Positions 12,502 through 23,247 of a stretch of 64,000 nt of DNA are shown here, one piece after another. The number at the start of each line of letters is the position of its first letter. Within the stretch, counting starts at the first letter, position 1. The stretch lies in NCBI GenBank assembly GCA_949361645.1, contig OX442416.1, positions 7,136,362-7,200,361 of the forward strand, given 5' to 3'. Source of the stretch: Spongilla lacustris (lineage: Eukaryota > Porifera > Demospongiae > Spongillida > Spongillidae). A program made the translations under genes and the position numbers. The notes below the pieces were generated by a model, which searched no databases, was not told the DNA's origin, and was given only the letters and a program-made list of their open reading frames with translations.

Positions 12502-12601
12502 GAATCAACTTCCCAGCATCGCTCATTGGCTGTATTTCAGGCAACAAGCCGAATTATCTGTTTTTTCGTTTGCGCATTATCTTCGCCCCCACCTGTTGGC
12601 A

Positions 12602-12920
12602 TGGCAGAAGAAGTCGCTCTCGCGCTCGGACAACTTCGGAGAAGAAGAGGCGTTACTCGGAGTTCTATTACTCGATTGGTAAACCGGCTGAAAGAATTAG
12701 AAGCTACCGCGGATCAACCGGCAACTCCTGGGCAAGCGCAACAGCTGCTCTCTAAATTGAATGACCTCGATTCGAGCTTTAAGGAGCTTCGCATGCAAAT
12801 TATCGATAAACTAGAAGTCGGCGATACTTTGGAGCAAGAACAAATCGCTTTGGACAAGCACGACGATGACATCGCTGCAATGACTGCTCGTCTTCATCGC
12901 TTAATGGAGCCCATTATCGA
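12602..12920 (+). pseudogene. BEL gag, N-terminal segment (left of insertion)
   Basis: An open frame begins with Met at 12602 (MAEEVALALGQLRRRRGV) and gives a predicted coiled coil rich in Leu, Glu and Lys, as in the leader of BEL/Pao Gag. It runs into an inserted element at 12921. The frame resumes at 14342 on the other side of the duplicated 9-bp target, so the gag was open when the insertion happened. The next segment also starts with a similar helical leader, which may mean the coiled-coil module is repeated. Confidence 0.75.
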
Positions 12921-13569
12921 TAGTCTCGTTCCCAGACCAATATGACGCAATGTTTATCGCATAATGTATAAACACGCTCATATAGGTCTGGCATCTCGAG
13001 TCGTAAGCCCTTGTACCATGTGGAATGTAAACAAACAATCATATCGATCCATCGTTTGACCACATCCGATGATTATCAAATTTATTAACGCTATGGCGGC
13101 AGTTTGGGCCCCATAGCTGTATAAGCGTTCCGTTGTGTTGAACCACAGAGAGATTACTGACTAGCGATGCTGCCCACACCAATTGCTTGCTCCAACTGAT
13201 TGGCAAAGAGTGGGCATATTTAGCTCCTGCGATTCTTGCAAAGAAAGGGTTGGACAAAATCTATATATGTCAGTCGTGCATGCTACTTAGCAATAGATAA
13301 AGTTGTTACGCCGCTTCACAAAAAGTTGGAAGATGTTAAGAAAGACTTAAAGGGGGCTGAGCGAGGTGTCATTTTGAAAGATTAATCAATTGTACCAAAA
13401 CATCTCTCTAGCAGCAACAACCATAGATGTGTGCATGCCAGTCAGTACAACAGGTTTGGAAGCTAACTCGCACTGTGATAGGATTGTGAAAGAAGCTGGT
13501 GGCATCACCCGGAGTTACTATTAGTACCTGCATAGCATGATTTGTATTTTATAATAATAATATTATGAT

Positions 13570-13990
13570 TGCCCCAAAGCATGGAGGCCGCCATCACAAA
13601 CCTGTACCTATCAGTCATCTATGTGCCCAGTGGTCCAAAGATGAGTTCAATGCTCTAGGGAATTGAGCATCCAGTCATCACTCCTCTGGTCCCCGTCTCA
13701 CCCCTAACCACAATTCTTCAGCAGTCCAGACTGCAGTATCTCTCGCCAGGGAGGGACTCCTCTCTAAGGCCTGTCAGGTCCAAACTTCTTCTGGTCTGGT
13801 CCCCAACAATGATACCACATGGAATCTCCTGGTCTCAAACTCCCCCCCCCCCCCCCGTGACATCCGGCCCATTGCTGCTGGAGAAGCCATTAGGCGCATG
13901 GCTGGGAAATGCCTATGCTTGTTGTGTTGCCAGGCCTAGTAGTGAATACTTTTTATTTGGCAAATCACAATTGAAGACCTTGTCTATCCA
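13570..13990 (+). pseudogene. Reverse-transcriptase-like remnant inside the 42-bp-TIR element
   Basis: Degenerate plus-strand text in shifting frames includes an Ala/Leu-rich segment (AVSLAREGLLSKACQ) and then RPIAAGEAIRRMAGKC around 13868-13915. The latter resembles the RPIAVGE-R-R block of some invertebrate retroelement polymerases. A poly-C run of about 15 bases splits it near 13843. It may be a fossil insertion or captured sequence. Identification rests on one motif. Confidence 0.45.
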
Positions 13991-14180
13991 CGAAGGTGAT
14001 CGAAAACGTACGGTAACAGAACATAACATAGAGTTTTACCGTATCCTGTTGGCAAAATGACAAAACAATCACGGCCATTTACAAAGCTACATATGGCCTC
14101 CTTCTGCTTGTTCTTTAATGTCTCCACTTTCAGCTCTGTCATAGCAAAACTCACAGCTCGTTCGACCGTTTTACACTTAG
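13984..14180 (-). pseudogene. RecQ-like superfamily 2 helicase fragment
   Basis: The minus-strand frame contains LKNKQKEAICSFVNGRD followed by the Walker A block LPTGYGKTLCYVLLP, the Q-motif and motif I region of RecQ/WRN-type DNA helicases. Only this N-terminal ATP-binding piece is present; the DEAH motif and the rest are missing, because the frame ends at 13984. It lies just inside the right terminal repeat, so the element it belongs to probably once carried or captured a helicase gene. Confidence 0.7.
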
Positions 14181-14341
14181 TGTGGGTCTGGGTCGAGCGA
14201 ATGGTTGCGTGCATTACGTATTTGTTTTTATGTACATGTTTATGTACGTACGTCATAATTAATCTGCGCACGAATTCCAGGCTTTGGCACATGCGATAAA
14301 CATTGCGTCATATTGGTCTGGGAACGAGACTACATTATCGA

Positions 14342-15851
14342 CGCGTCCATTAAGGAAAACGGACGTGAACGCAGATCGATCTCGCTCAAAATAGCGCGTA
14401 TAGAAAAGGGTCTCAAGGTCATGGAAGAACAGATGGCAGACCTCGTTGGAGATGCTGAAGACTTTGACATATCCATTGTTCAGCAATGCCAGGAACAGCT
14501 CTCAGACTATAAAAAGGACCTTGCTGCACTCTATAGTGACATAATAGATCTTGAACCAAAAGACGATGACGAGTTATTTGCACACCATTCCAAAATAGAA
14601 ACCGCATTGTTCGATTGCTCTCACAAAATCAAGAAGCTGATCAATAGTCAACCTGAATCTACTGCATCTGTTGCTAGTGGTACAGGAGTCAAACTACCCA
14701 AGATTGATGTTCCTACCTTTGATGGCAATCTCCTACATTGGAGGCAATTTTGGGAACAATTTAGTATTTCAGTTCATGACCGCAAAAGCCTGACAAACTC
14801 TGAGAAACTCGTATACCTACAGCACGCACTAAAAGGTGGATCTGCTAAGAACATGATTGAAGGATTATCCCAGTCGGGTGAACATTACTTGGAAGCAATT
14901 GAATGTCTTAAGTCACGATATGATCGCCCACGCCTGATTCATCAAACACATGTTCGGTTAATTCTGGAAGTACCGTCCTTGAAGGAAGGAACTGGCAAAG
15001 AACTACGTCACCTCCATGACATTGTTACTCAACACCTCCGTGCATTAAAATCAATGGACTATGACCCATCAGGCCCTTTCATCACCTCCATGCTTGAGCT
15101 CAAACTAGATGCCACCACTCAGTTTGAATGGCAGAAGCACAGTCAGTCTGAGGCAAAAGTGCCACATTACCAGGATTTGTTGAATTTTATTGCACAAGCA
15201 TCTGAAGGTTCAGCAATCATTGCAGTTAAGAAGCCCTACCACAATTTCACATCTGAAAAGAAGTTCACCACCCCAGGAAAACCTCTGACCTCTTTTACAT
15301 CGCATCATGCTGCTGTAAGTAATCAATGTATTGTGTGCAGAGCTGATAAACACCCTTTGTATGTGTGCCATAAATTCCAATCACTACCCCATGATCAGAT
15401 GGTAGCCACACTAAAGGATAACAACCTCTGCATGAATTGCTTATCTAGTGGTCATGTTGTCAAGAATTGCAAGTCTGTGCATAAATGTCACAAGTGCCAA
15501 AAACCACACCATACTTTGCTTCACAAGGACAAACAAGTTGATAGCAATTTGGCTGAAGTCAAAGTATCTACGAGTACTGCTGTTAGGCTTAAATCTAATC
15601 TATTACTAATGACTTGTCGCATTGTGGTTTATGCTCCTGACGGCTCTTCAATAGAAGCACGAGCTTTGTTGGACAGTGCCTCCTCAGCTTACTTTGTCTC
15701 AGAACGCCTAGCCCAAGGCCTTTGCCGCCCACAATTTAGGCAAAATGTGCGTATTTCAGGAATAGGAGATTTCTCTCATGATAATCCAGTTCAACATATC
15801 TCAAGTTTTAAAATCTCAGCTCAGTCAGAAAGATTGGCATCACAGCTATAG
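14342..15851 (+). pseudogene. BEL gag-protease: DUF1759-type capsid, zinc knuckles, protease start
   Basis: Open frame of about 500 codons. A coiled leader is followed by the BEL capsid motif LPKIDVPTFDGNLLHWRQFW (DUF1759, about 14695-14755). Next comes a Cys/His-rich nucleocapsid (CIVCRADKHPLYVCHKF, then CMNCLSSGHVVKNC and CHKCQKPHHTLLH). The protease begins with LLDSASSAYFVSE, where BEL proteases have DSG or DSA. A stop near 15851 separates it from the rest of the protease, so one disruption is present. It continues the segment 12602-12920. Confidence 0.88.
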
Positions 15852-16550
15852 TGGTTCCAAAGGTCACATGCGATCTACCCACATATCCTGTTCATTTTGA
15901 TTCGAGTTGGAAGCATTTGACTAACCTTGTCCTAGCTGACCCCAATTTTGGACAACCTGGAAAGATTGATCTACTTCTGGGTGCTGACTTATTTGCTGAT
16001 GTTTTGCGTCAAGGTCGGCGGTCAGGTCCCGCTGTATCTCCAGTCGCATTTGAAACAGAATTTGGTTGGGTGCTATGTGGGCGAACTGAGTCCATCTCAT
16101 CTACAGGAGAGGTAGCTGCACTGCACACTACTGTAGGATTCAAGGATGATATTCTACATAAGTTCTGAGAGATTGAGGAAGGCCCAACCAGCAATGCTGC
16201 ATTCTTATTAGAAGAACGAAGCGTCTTAAGTCATTTTAAAGACAACCACTTTCGCACTGAAGAAGGACGTTTTATGGTGTTTTTGCCAAAAAGACTTGAT
16301 GCAAAACAGATTGGAGAATCACGCACACAAGCTGTCAGAAGATTTTTCTCATTGGAACGCTCTCTGAACGCAAAAGGTTTATTTCAAGATTTCAGCTCTG
16401 TAATGACAGAATACATGGATCTTGGACATGCAGAACTTGTACCTCTAGAAGAAATGGAGAAACCTACATCTCAGGTGTTCTATTTGCCCATGCATGAATT
16501 CAAGTACTACTACCAAGATCAGAGCAGTTTTTGATGCATCAGCAAAGTCT
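15851..16550 (+). pseudogene. BEL protease C-terminus and protease-RT linker
   Basis: Frame 15851-16168 contains IDLLLGADLFADVL, the flap/C-terminal signature of BEL proteases, and FGWVLCGR. A stop at about 16166 and a frameshift near 16500 interrupt the passage to RT. The 16274-16534 frame holds the linker (EMEKPTSQVFYLPMHE) that precedes the RT domain. Confidence 0.8.
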
Positions 16551-18314
16551 TCATCTGGTGTATCATTGAATGACATCCTCCTTGTTGGACCAACTGTGCA
16601 TTCGACTCTAATGGATGTTCTTTTACGCTTTCGAATGCATCGCATTGCAATTACAGCAGACATTAACAAGATGTATCAAGCAGAGCAATTGGTTCAATCT
16701 GATCGTGATTTCCATCGATTTGTGTGGAGATCAAGTCAGTCTGAAACATTGAAGGATTATAGCATGACCCGTGTCACGTTTGGAGTATCAGCATCATCTT
16801 TTGCTGCTAACATGTGCGTCAAACAGAATGCAATGGATTTCGCTACCAAATATCCTCTAGCTGCCAAAGCAATAGAAGGATCATTCTACGTTGATGACTG
16901 TTTGACTGGTGCTGACAATGTTGAGATGGCAATCAAGCTGCAGCAAGAATTACAGTGCCTTCTCTCTCACGGAGGTTTCTTGTTGCGGAAATGGAATTCT
17001 AGTAATTTAGCTGTCCTACAGAATATAGATCCTGATATTCGTGACTCTGAAGCTATTCACCACATTCATAATGGAAGGGAAAGCACCAAAACACTTGGTC
17101 TTGAATGGAATACTAAATCGGACGAATTTTGTCTTACTGTCAATAACGTACCTCCTCCTGATCCTGGTCGTGTCACCAAACGAGCTCTTGTGTTTGACAT
17201 AGCAAAAACCTTTGACGTTTTGGGTTGGTTTTCACCTACTATCATTAAAATGAAGATCTTGTTACAAAAAGTATGGGAGTTGAAAGTGGATTGGGATGAC
17301 TCCATCCCTGACTCAATTCGAGACATCTGGCTGAAATGGAGAACTGAACTTTTCTCCTTTGCAAGCAAATCTCTTCCCAGATGTTATTTCCCAAAGGAAG
17401 CACACATTGTGTCTTTTCAGTTGCATGGTTTTAGTGACGCTTCAGAAGATGCCTATGCAGCAGTAGTCTACCTACGTATGGTGGATACACAGAATAATGT
17501 GTACGTTTCGCTGGTCATGTCTAAAACCAAAGTAGCACCAATAAAGAGGCTAACTATTCCTAGACTAGAGCTTTGTGGTGCTCAGTTGCTTTCTCAGCTA
17601 CTTCATCATTTGAGAACTTTGTTTGGCTTACCACTCAATTCTGTTCATGCATATACAGACAGCACAATAGTCCTGAACTGGCTGACTGGTTCTCCAAGAC
17701 GTTTTAAGACCTTTGTGGGGAATCGAATCGCTGCTATTGTAGATTGTATACCTCCTGATAGATGGGAACATGTTGCTGGTATCCAAAATCCTGTTGATTG
17801 TGCCTCCAGAGGACTGTTCCCTTCTGAGCTGATCTGCAATGATCTTTGGTGGAATGGACCAAGCTGGCTGAAATCTATTCATATAATTAGACCTAAACCA
17901 GAGGAAGGCAACCGTGTGGAAGAGCTCAATTATGAAGAAAGAGAAGTCTGTCTTACTTCCCTAGTTCATATTGTGGAACCCATTATTTGCCTTGAACGCT
18001 ATTCAAGCTACACTCGCCTCAAGAGGACCACAGCCTGGTGTTTGAGATTCATCAACAACTGCTTAGCCAAGTTAAGCAAGGCTAACAGAATTCTACTACA
18101 TGTAACTTCTTCATTAACAAATCTAGAGTTGCACATTTCTGAAGTATATTGGATAAGACTTGCTCAGCGAGATAATTTCAAAAGTGAAATTGCCTGTCTC
18201 CAAGCTAACAAGCCCATACCGATATCTAGTGCTCTACTTACACTTCATCCATTTCTTGACAAAGACCAAATGTTGCGTGCAGGTGGTAGACAGGAACGCT
18301 CAAAGCTATCTTAA
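16494..18314 (+). pseudogene. BEL reverse transcriptase and RNase H
   Basis: Long open frame of about 600 codons. RT begins with IRAVFDASAKSSSGVSLND and has ITADINKMYQ, and the catalytic box is FYVDDCLTG (about 16885). RNase H follows with FSDASEDAYAAVVY and AYTDSTIVLNWL, and ends with HVAGIQNPVDCASRG. The frame then loses register around 18270, where integrase continues in another frame (18160-19023). This is the best preserved coding region of the whole nest. Confidence 0.92.
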
Positions 18315-19512
18315 TTACTCAACACGTCATCCCATTATACTCCATGCCAAGCATCCTATAGCAAAATTAATTATCTGGTCAGAGCATCAGCGTTTATTAC
18401 ATGGTGGACCTACACTTGTCCTCGCTTTTCTTAGCTATCATTTTCATTTGCTTAATTGCCGTAAGACCATGCGATCAGTTCTTAGACAATGCGTAACATG
18501 TAGACGACAAGCCATCAAACCTCAACCACAAATGTTGGGTCAACTTCCTGCTGAAAGGATTACTCCAGACTCTGTTTTCGATAGAGTAGGCCTTGATTAT
18601 GCTGGTCCATTTCTTGTCAAGTATGGATCTGTTAGAAAACCAACAATTGTAAAGTCCTACCTTTGCGTTTTTGTGTCACTAAGTGTAAAGGCTGTACACT
18701 TGGAATTGGTGTCTGATTTGACCAGTGAAGCATTCATCGCAGCTTTACGCCGTTTCACAGCTCGAAGAGGGTACCCTTCCCTCCTATGGAGTGATCATGG
18801 CACAAATTTTGTTGGTGCCAACCGTGAGCTCAAAGAATTCAATCAGTTCCTCCAGAAGCAGATTACCCAGTGTTCAATTTCGGAATTCTGTTCAACCAAA
18901 AACATCATTTGGAAATTTATACCCGAGCATTCCACACACTTTGGTGGATTGTGGGAATCTACTGTTAAGAGTGTGAAGATTTATTTGAAGAAAATTGTTG
19001 GCACAGTAAAGCTCACCTTTTAGGAGTTAATCACTGTATTGACTCAAATCGAAGCTTGTTTGAATAGCAGACCACTTGTGTCGATCAACAATCACAGCGA
19101 TGACAGTATAGAAGTTTTGACCCGAGGTCACTTCTTGATTGGTCGCCCACTCACATGTCTGCCTGACCCAGATACTTCTACCCCCTCAATGTCATTACTA
19201 CGCCGTTGGCATTTATGTCAATACTTAGTTCGACATTTTTGGAACAGATGGTCCGTCGAATATCTATCTACACTCAATAAATACAGTAAGTGGCACCACC
19301 CTGTGAAGAATGTTTCTGTTGATGATATCGTTGTCGTCCGTGAAGATGGAATGGTCCCCACTCTATGGCCTCTTGCTAGGGTGGTTCGTGTTTATCCTAG
19401 GAAAGATGGAATTGTTAGAGTGGTTGATGTTAAGACTTCAAAGGGTATCTATAAACGACCTGTTACGAAGTTGGTTGTACTTCTACCATCTACAGTCCAA
19501 GCAGAATTCTGA
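18290..19512 (+). pseudogene. BEL integrase
   Basis: The zinc-binding domain has HPIAKLIIWSEHQRLLHGG and CVTCRRQ. The DDE core begins GLDYAGPF, has the second Asp in LLWSDHGTNFVGA, and the Glu in HFGGLWESTVKS. A single in-frame TAG at about 19021 interrupts it, after which the same frame continues to 19512 (CLNSRPL, LTRGHFLIGRPL). Just beyond lies a short G/C-rich tract before the 3' LTR. Confidence 0.9.
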
Positions 19513-19562
19513 TATTAAACTTTCATAATTATTTTAAGACCAACCGGTCTTGGCCGGCGGTA

Positions 19563-19707
19563 TGGTTGATACTCGTTAATTAATTTGCATTTTGCTAACC
19601 CTAATTTCAACTTATTTTTAAAAAGTTTTTGTTTGCTCTCTTCACGTGTACGTAGCGATAGCGCTCTCTCGCAACATTGGCGTGATTGTCTGGAATCGGC
19701 TCGTACA
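19563..19707 (+). repeat. 3' LTR of the BEL element
   Basis: 145 bp, begins TGGTTGATACTCG, ends CGGCTCGTACA, followed by target duplication GAGAA at 19708-19712. Nearly identical to the two pieces of the 5' LTR. Confidence 0.92.
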
Positions 19708-19712
19708 GAGAA

Positions 19713-20134
19713 TGTGGGAAAGGTGCAGCAAGAACAGAAAACTGGTACCACCAGAACTCTCGTACGAGAACTCTCAGTGAAGGCAGTATGGTACTGGTCT
19801 TACTCCCTACCTCATCAAACAAATTGGAAGCTCAGTGGCAAGATCCCTATAAAGTGCTCCAGCGTGTGGGCAAGGTGAACTACTTATCAATATGGAAGAT
19901 CGTTGGAAGAGGAGGAGACTACTGCATATTAACATGCTTCGAGAGTTTCTCCCAATGAGTAGCTCACTTGTATGCAGTTGCTGGACAGAAGGGCAGGCTG
20001 ATGCCGACGTAGATGTGAAAGAGGAGATCCCAGTGTGGAAGCCAGTTAGCAGCAACTGTAACCCCATGCCGGTTCAGTTTGGGGCCCAGCTCACTGAGGG
20101 ACAGTGGAGGGAGCTGAGGGCACTAATGGAGTAG
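19713..20134 (+). pseudogene. Gypsy integrase C-terminus and integrase-RT linker
   Basis: This is the right-hand remainder of the integrase split at 10465. In one frame it reads GSMVLVLLPTSSNKLEAQW and GPY/F-like sequence (DPYKVLQRVGKVNYL), the C-terminal module of Gypsy integrases. It then runs through an acidic spacer to LTEGQWRELRALME, which normally precedes RT. A stop lies just after, near 20132. The region shows that integrase leads directly into RT. Confidence 0.78.
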
Positions 20135-20960
20135 TTTGCTGGAGTACTAAGTGACAAGCCAGGAAGAACAGCACTAGCAGAGCACCACATTGAGACTGGG
20201 ACGGCAAGGTCAGTGAGGTTACCAGCTTACCGAATCCCTCATGCCTACAGAGAACAGGTTTGGCAGGAGATTGAGGTGATGTTGGAAGCAGGTATATGAT
20301 TGAACTGTCTAGCAGTGAATGGAGCTCCCCGATTGTTCTTGTCAAGAAGAAGGATGGGACACTTCGAATATGTGTGGACTATCGGCGACTGAACAGTGTG
20401 TCCATGTCTGATGCCTATCCCATGCCTCGCATAGATGACTTGATCGACCAGCTGGGGAAAGCGAGATACATAACCACTCTGGATCTGACTAAGGGGTATT
20501 GGCAAGTGCCTGTGGCTGAAGAGGCACGACACAAGACTGCATTTGCCACGCCACTTGGACTTTTTTAATGTCATGCTGTTTGGTCTCCAAGGTGCTCCAG
20601 TTACATTGTACTTTTCAACTGCCAATGGACAAAGTGATACATGGTTTGAACGAGTTCTTGTCCGCGTACATAGATGACCTTATTATATTCAGTGCATCCT
20701 GGGAGGAGAGATATTCCACTATTGAAAAGGAGTGCTTGGCCATAAAACTGGGAATGTTGGCTTTTCGCATGTATCTACTGGGACGTCGTTTCACTTTCCA
20801 AACAGACCATTGGTCCCTAGTGGATGGACAAGTTGAAGGACACCAATGCTCGTCTCATGAGGTGGAGTCTATCCCTGCAGCCTTACGTGTTCAATGTCGT
20901 GCCTCGTTCCGGATAGGCTGATGGGAATGCTGATTGCCTTTCAAGGACACCATGGCCACT
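20135..20960 (+). pseudogene. Gypsy reverse transcriptase and RNase H, internally deleted
   Basis: The RT N-terminal part includes the fingers motif SSEWSSPIVLVKKKDGTLR, then CVDYRRLN and LDLTKGYWQVPV. The polymerase box appears as SAYIDDLIIFS, but the text jumps from there to RNase H-type sequence (YSTIEKECLAIKLG, then FTFQTDH). The RT thumb and connection, and the first RNase H aspartate region, are therefore deleted. Frameshifts near 20570 and stops confirm decay. A purine-rich run just before 21013 fits a polypurine tract. Confidence 0.82.
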
Positions 20961-21012
20961 CACTTCAGCAAACAAGTTTGCTGCAGGAGAGGAAGAGAGG
21001 AATGTGGAGGAC

Positions 21013-21289
21013 TGGGAACCTGGTGCGGAGGATAAGAATATTCATATGGACGGCCGGGAACCCGGCACTATTCATAAGTAGCCGCCTGGTGAGGATGCCA
21101 CAGCGGAGGGCCTCTATTGTGCAATCTGCGGGAACATTGTTGTTTTGTTCTTTTGTGTAGTTTTGGTATACGATAGATATGTTGCCTGTACAAGGTATCT
21201 TGGTTTGAGTGTGCATATAATATAGTTTGCTGCTATTTTCCGGATCCTCGTGCGCAAGCTGTACCTTAAGACGTCGGCGAACCTTCACA
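21013..21289 (+). repeat. 3' LTR of the Gmr1-like Gypsy element
   Basis: Direct repeat of 7519-7807, 277 bp, TG...CA ends. It lacks the 12-bp ACATGT pair present in the 5' LTR and has scattered substitutions, so the insertion is not recent. Confidence 0.87.
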
Positions 21290-22013
21290 TTCAGTCCATG
21301 GGCTATCAGAGGATTTGTTGCATCATCCTCTGGAACAGTAGTGCCATTTCCAAGCAGCTGTTGCATACTCTCATCGGGGATGCCATCATACATTGGTTGA
21401 TCTTCTGTACCAGATTCATTGCTGTTGGACCGCTCCCTGAGTAAAATTAGATGCCGGAGACATCAAAACCTCTTGAGGAGGACATGTTGGAGGCAACTGT
21501 ACTGGAGGTGCCAACTGTATGACAGCTCCAAGTGAGACAGCTGCTTCTAAACCGGCCTCACCTCCACCTGATATAGAACCATAGAACATTTCTTCAGTAC
21601 TTTTATATAGTCTATGCTGTAAATAATAAAGTGCATAGCCCCCACCATAGATAGTTTAGAAACTATCTATGCCCCCCACATCATCCTCCCCACTAGTTCC
21701 ACTATCACGAAAAGACTTACCTGCAGCAATAAATGCTTGCTTTACTTGTTGCAGTAATGTGGGTGGAATGCTGGGTCGCATTGAATGGCTCTAGAAGTCA
21801 CTTCTTGTGGTTTAGAATCCTGTGGGTATCAACCTTAGTTAGTTTCCACATGTAAATACGTTGTAATCCATCCTTGCACTGAGGTGCAAAACCTCCTCGA
21901 ATAGGACATGGTACTTCAGCAACCGCTTTCTGAATGACCTTTTCTGTTCATAAATTTTTGATCTTACCTAAAATGTGGTCATTTTGCTTCAGAGGTTGCT
22001 TTTTTGATGGCAT
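21290..22013 (-). pseudogene. piggyBac-type transposase, N-terminal part
   Basis: The other half of the transposase gene broken by the Gypsy element. A plausible start codon lies at 22011-22013 (MPSKKQPLKQNDHIL), followed by a GT donor; the acidic, proline-rich stretch towards 21290 includes MYDGIPDESMQQLLG. The reading frame is interrupted, and intron-like boundaries suggest the original was spliced. It is assigned to piggyBac mainly because it abuts and runs in the same direction as the 6100-7518 piece. No target duplication from the Gypsy insertion is visible at the junction, so some bases may have been lost there. Confidence 0.6.
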
Positions 22014-23247
22014 CTTTGAGAGTACGTAACTACCTGCGCGCCGTTTTGAATACTACTGACGTCCGTAAAATTTGGTAGTAACATTAATAGTACATGTACA
22101 TGTACAATGTACACTGTATATGAACTAGTACTATACGTAATACTATAAAACGTTGAAAAAACTTAGTTCCGCCGACGTCTAGCTACATGTAGATGTACAT
22201 GTACTACGAAAAGTGGGCGGGACTGATTTATACATGTACATGTATTGATGTATGTCAATGAATGTGTGCGGCAGTGGCGTGGATACAAGGCCAGAATTGT
22301 ATTGTGTAGCCCTGAAAATGACTACTGCTTCGTACTGTTAGCCAACCAAGCTTATTTTATTTTCAGACACGTATTGAGCCATTTTGCCATGTCTAGGCCT
22401 AAACAGACAGCTGGAAGCTCTCAATCCCCTTTAGTTGACAAACACTAGTCCAGAAAAACAGCTATTTTCCTATGAACTGTCTGTCTGAACGTTGGCAAAA
22501 AAAAAAAAAAACGTATAGGCCTACCTTCCGTAGCTCGTATTCTATGTGTACATATACATGTACCGCACGGAGCGTAACGGATAGGTCCGCTAGCACGGCT
22601 CGTTTTATGAATACCAAAAGGATCTCGGCCCGATCCTAAAAAGACTTGTTCTATAAGCCAGTAACGTTAAATGCAACTAGGTCCCTTCCACGACCGAACG
22701 GCAAAAACGTTTTTTGCTGTCCACCAGGGTGTCCAATTGTACCCCCGGGTGAACATTCAGGACAATAGATATTAAGTAGCATTTACACAACGGGAACTAA
22801 CTCACCGCTAGTTTGTTTTTCCAAGTAGGCCAGATATGAGCAGCAAATCAATATGGCCGCTAGTGCTTTCCGGTTCCTCCTAGGATGACGTACTGTAGCA
22901 ACGCTAATTAATAAAGGATAGGTACATTATAGCTAGATTAGCGCCATCATTATTCATAGCCACTGCATGGTTTCTGGTCAGAATCGACGAGGCCACTAGT
23001 TATGAGTGAATCTAGTAGTTGACTTATCTATACATGAACCACATTACGAGAGCTTGATCTTGGGCAAAGCCTAGATCGACCACAGCCACAGCCCTTTCCC
23101 GCTAGCGGGATATTACACTAAACACACAAAACACACTATTAGCGCACAACTAACTAACTAACTACTCCTAATTGGGCTCACCTCTATAGTACATGCGTTA
23201 CATTTCCGCTATAGAGCAAAGGGACCCCTATTGAGGAACACTAAAAT
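22014..23247. other. Stretch with no recognised gene
   Basis: Only short frames occur here. It contains ACATGT clusters (22091-22110, 22180-22205), a 17-bp A run near 22497, and AT-rich unique sequence. No TIRs or splice-framed exons were recognised. Confidence 0.5.

Larger units (their letters stand above)
12921..14332. mobile_element. Element with 42-bp perfect TIRs and 9-bp target duplication inside BEL gag
   Basis: The terminal inverted repeats are 12921-12962 and 14291-14332 (TAGTCTCGTTCCCAGACC...), identical over 42 bp. The 9-bp target duplication CATTATCGA is at 12912-12920 and 14333-14341. The interior holds a RecQ-type helicase fragment (minus, right side) and a reverse-transcriptase-like fragment (plus, centre), with no recognisable transposase. 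A 9-bp duplication fits Mutator-like elements and a few others, but the superfamily is not established. It looks like a non-autonomous derivative of a larger element that carries a helicase. Confidence 0.9.
10466..19707 (+). mobile_element. BEL/Pao LTR retrotransposon nested in the Gypsy integrase
   Basis: The element has TG...CA LTRs of about 145 bp, a tRNA-Tyr-type primer site, gag with DUF1759-like and zinc-knuckle regions, and PR, RT, RNase H and integrase in the BEL order. A perfect 5-bp target duplication GAGAA flanks it (10461-10465 and 19708-19712), and the host integrase frame is continuous across the two sides. Without its own two insertions (1870 and 1412 bp) plus their target duplications it is about 6 kb, normal for BEL. 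It carries a few stops and frameshifts, fewer than its Gypsy host, consistent with being younger. Confidence 0.93.
7519..21289 (+). mobile_element. Gmr1-like Ty3/Gypsy LTR retrotransposon (PR-IN-RT-RNaseH order), interrupted by a BEL/Pao element
   Basis: The element is bounded by direct LTRs (7519-7807 and 21013-21289) with a tRNA-Leu-type primer site just inside. Its coding order is gag, CCHC knuckle, protease, integrase, then reverse transcriptase and RNase H. Integrase before RT is unusual for Gypsy and is the hallmark of the Gmr1-like group (known from published work on animal elements). The gag also has the SCAN-like capsid region that the literature traces to Gmr1-like elements. All genes carry stops and frameshifts, RT is internally deleted, and a BEL element lies in the integrase, so the copy is dead. 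No target duplication is visible. Confidence 0.85.

Noticed and set aside
10466..19707. Retrovirus-like element with an envelope gene
   Set aside because: Integrase ends about 50 bp before the 3' LTR; no room for env.
7519..21289. Target site duplication for the Gypsy element
   Set aside because: Flanks AGTGC and TTCAG do not match; I could not define one.
22245..22448. 67-codon frame (MMYVNECVRQWRGYK...)
   Set aside because: Short, no family, no splice-linked partner, and overlaps an ACATGT cluster.
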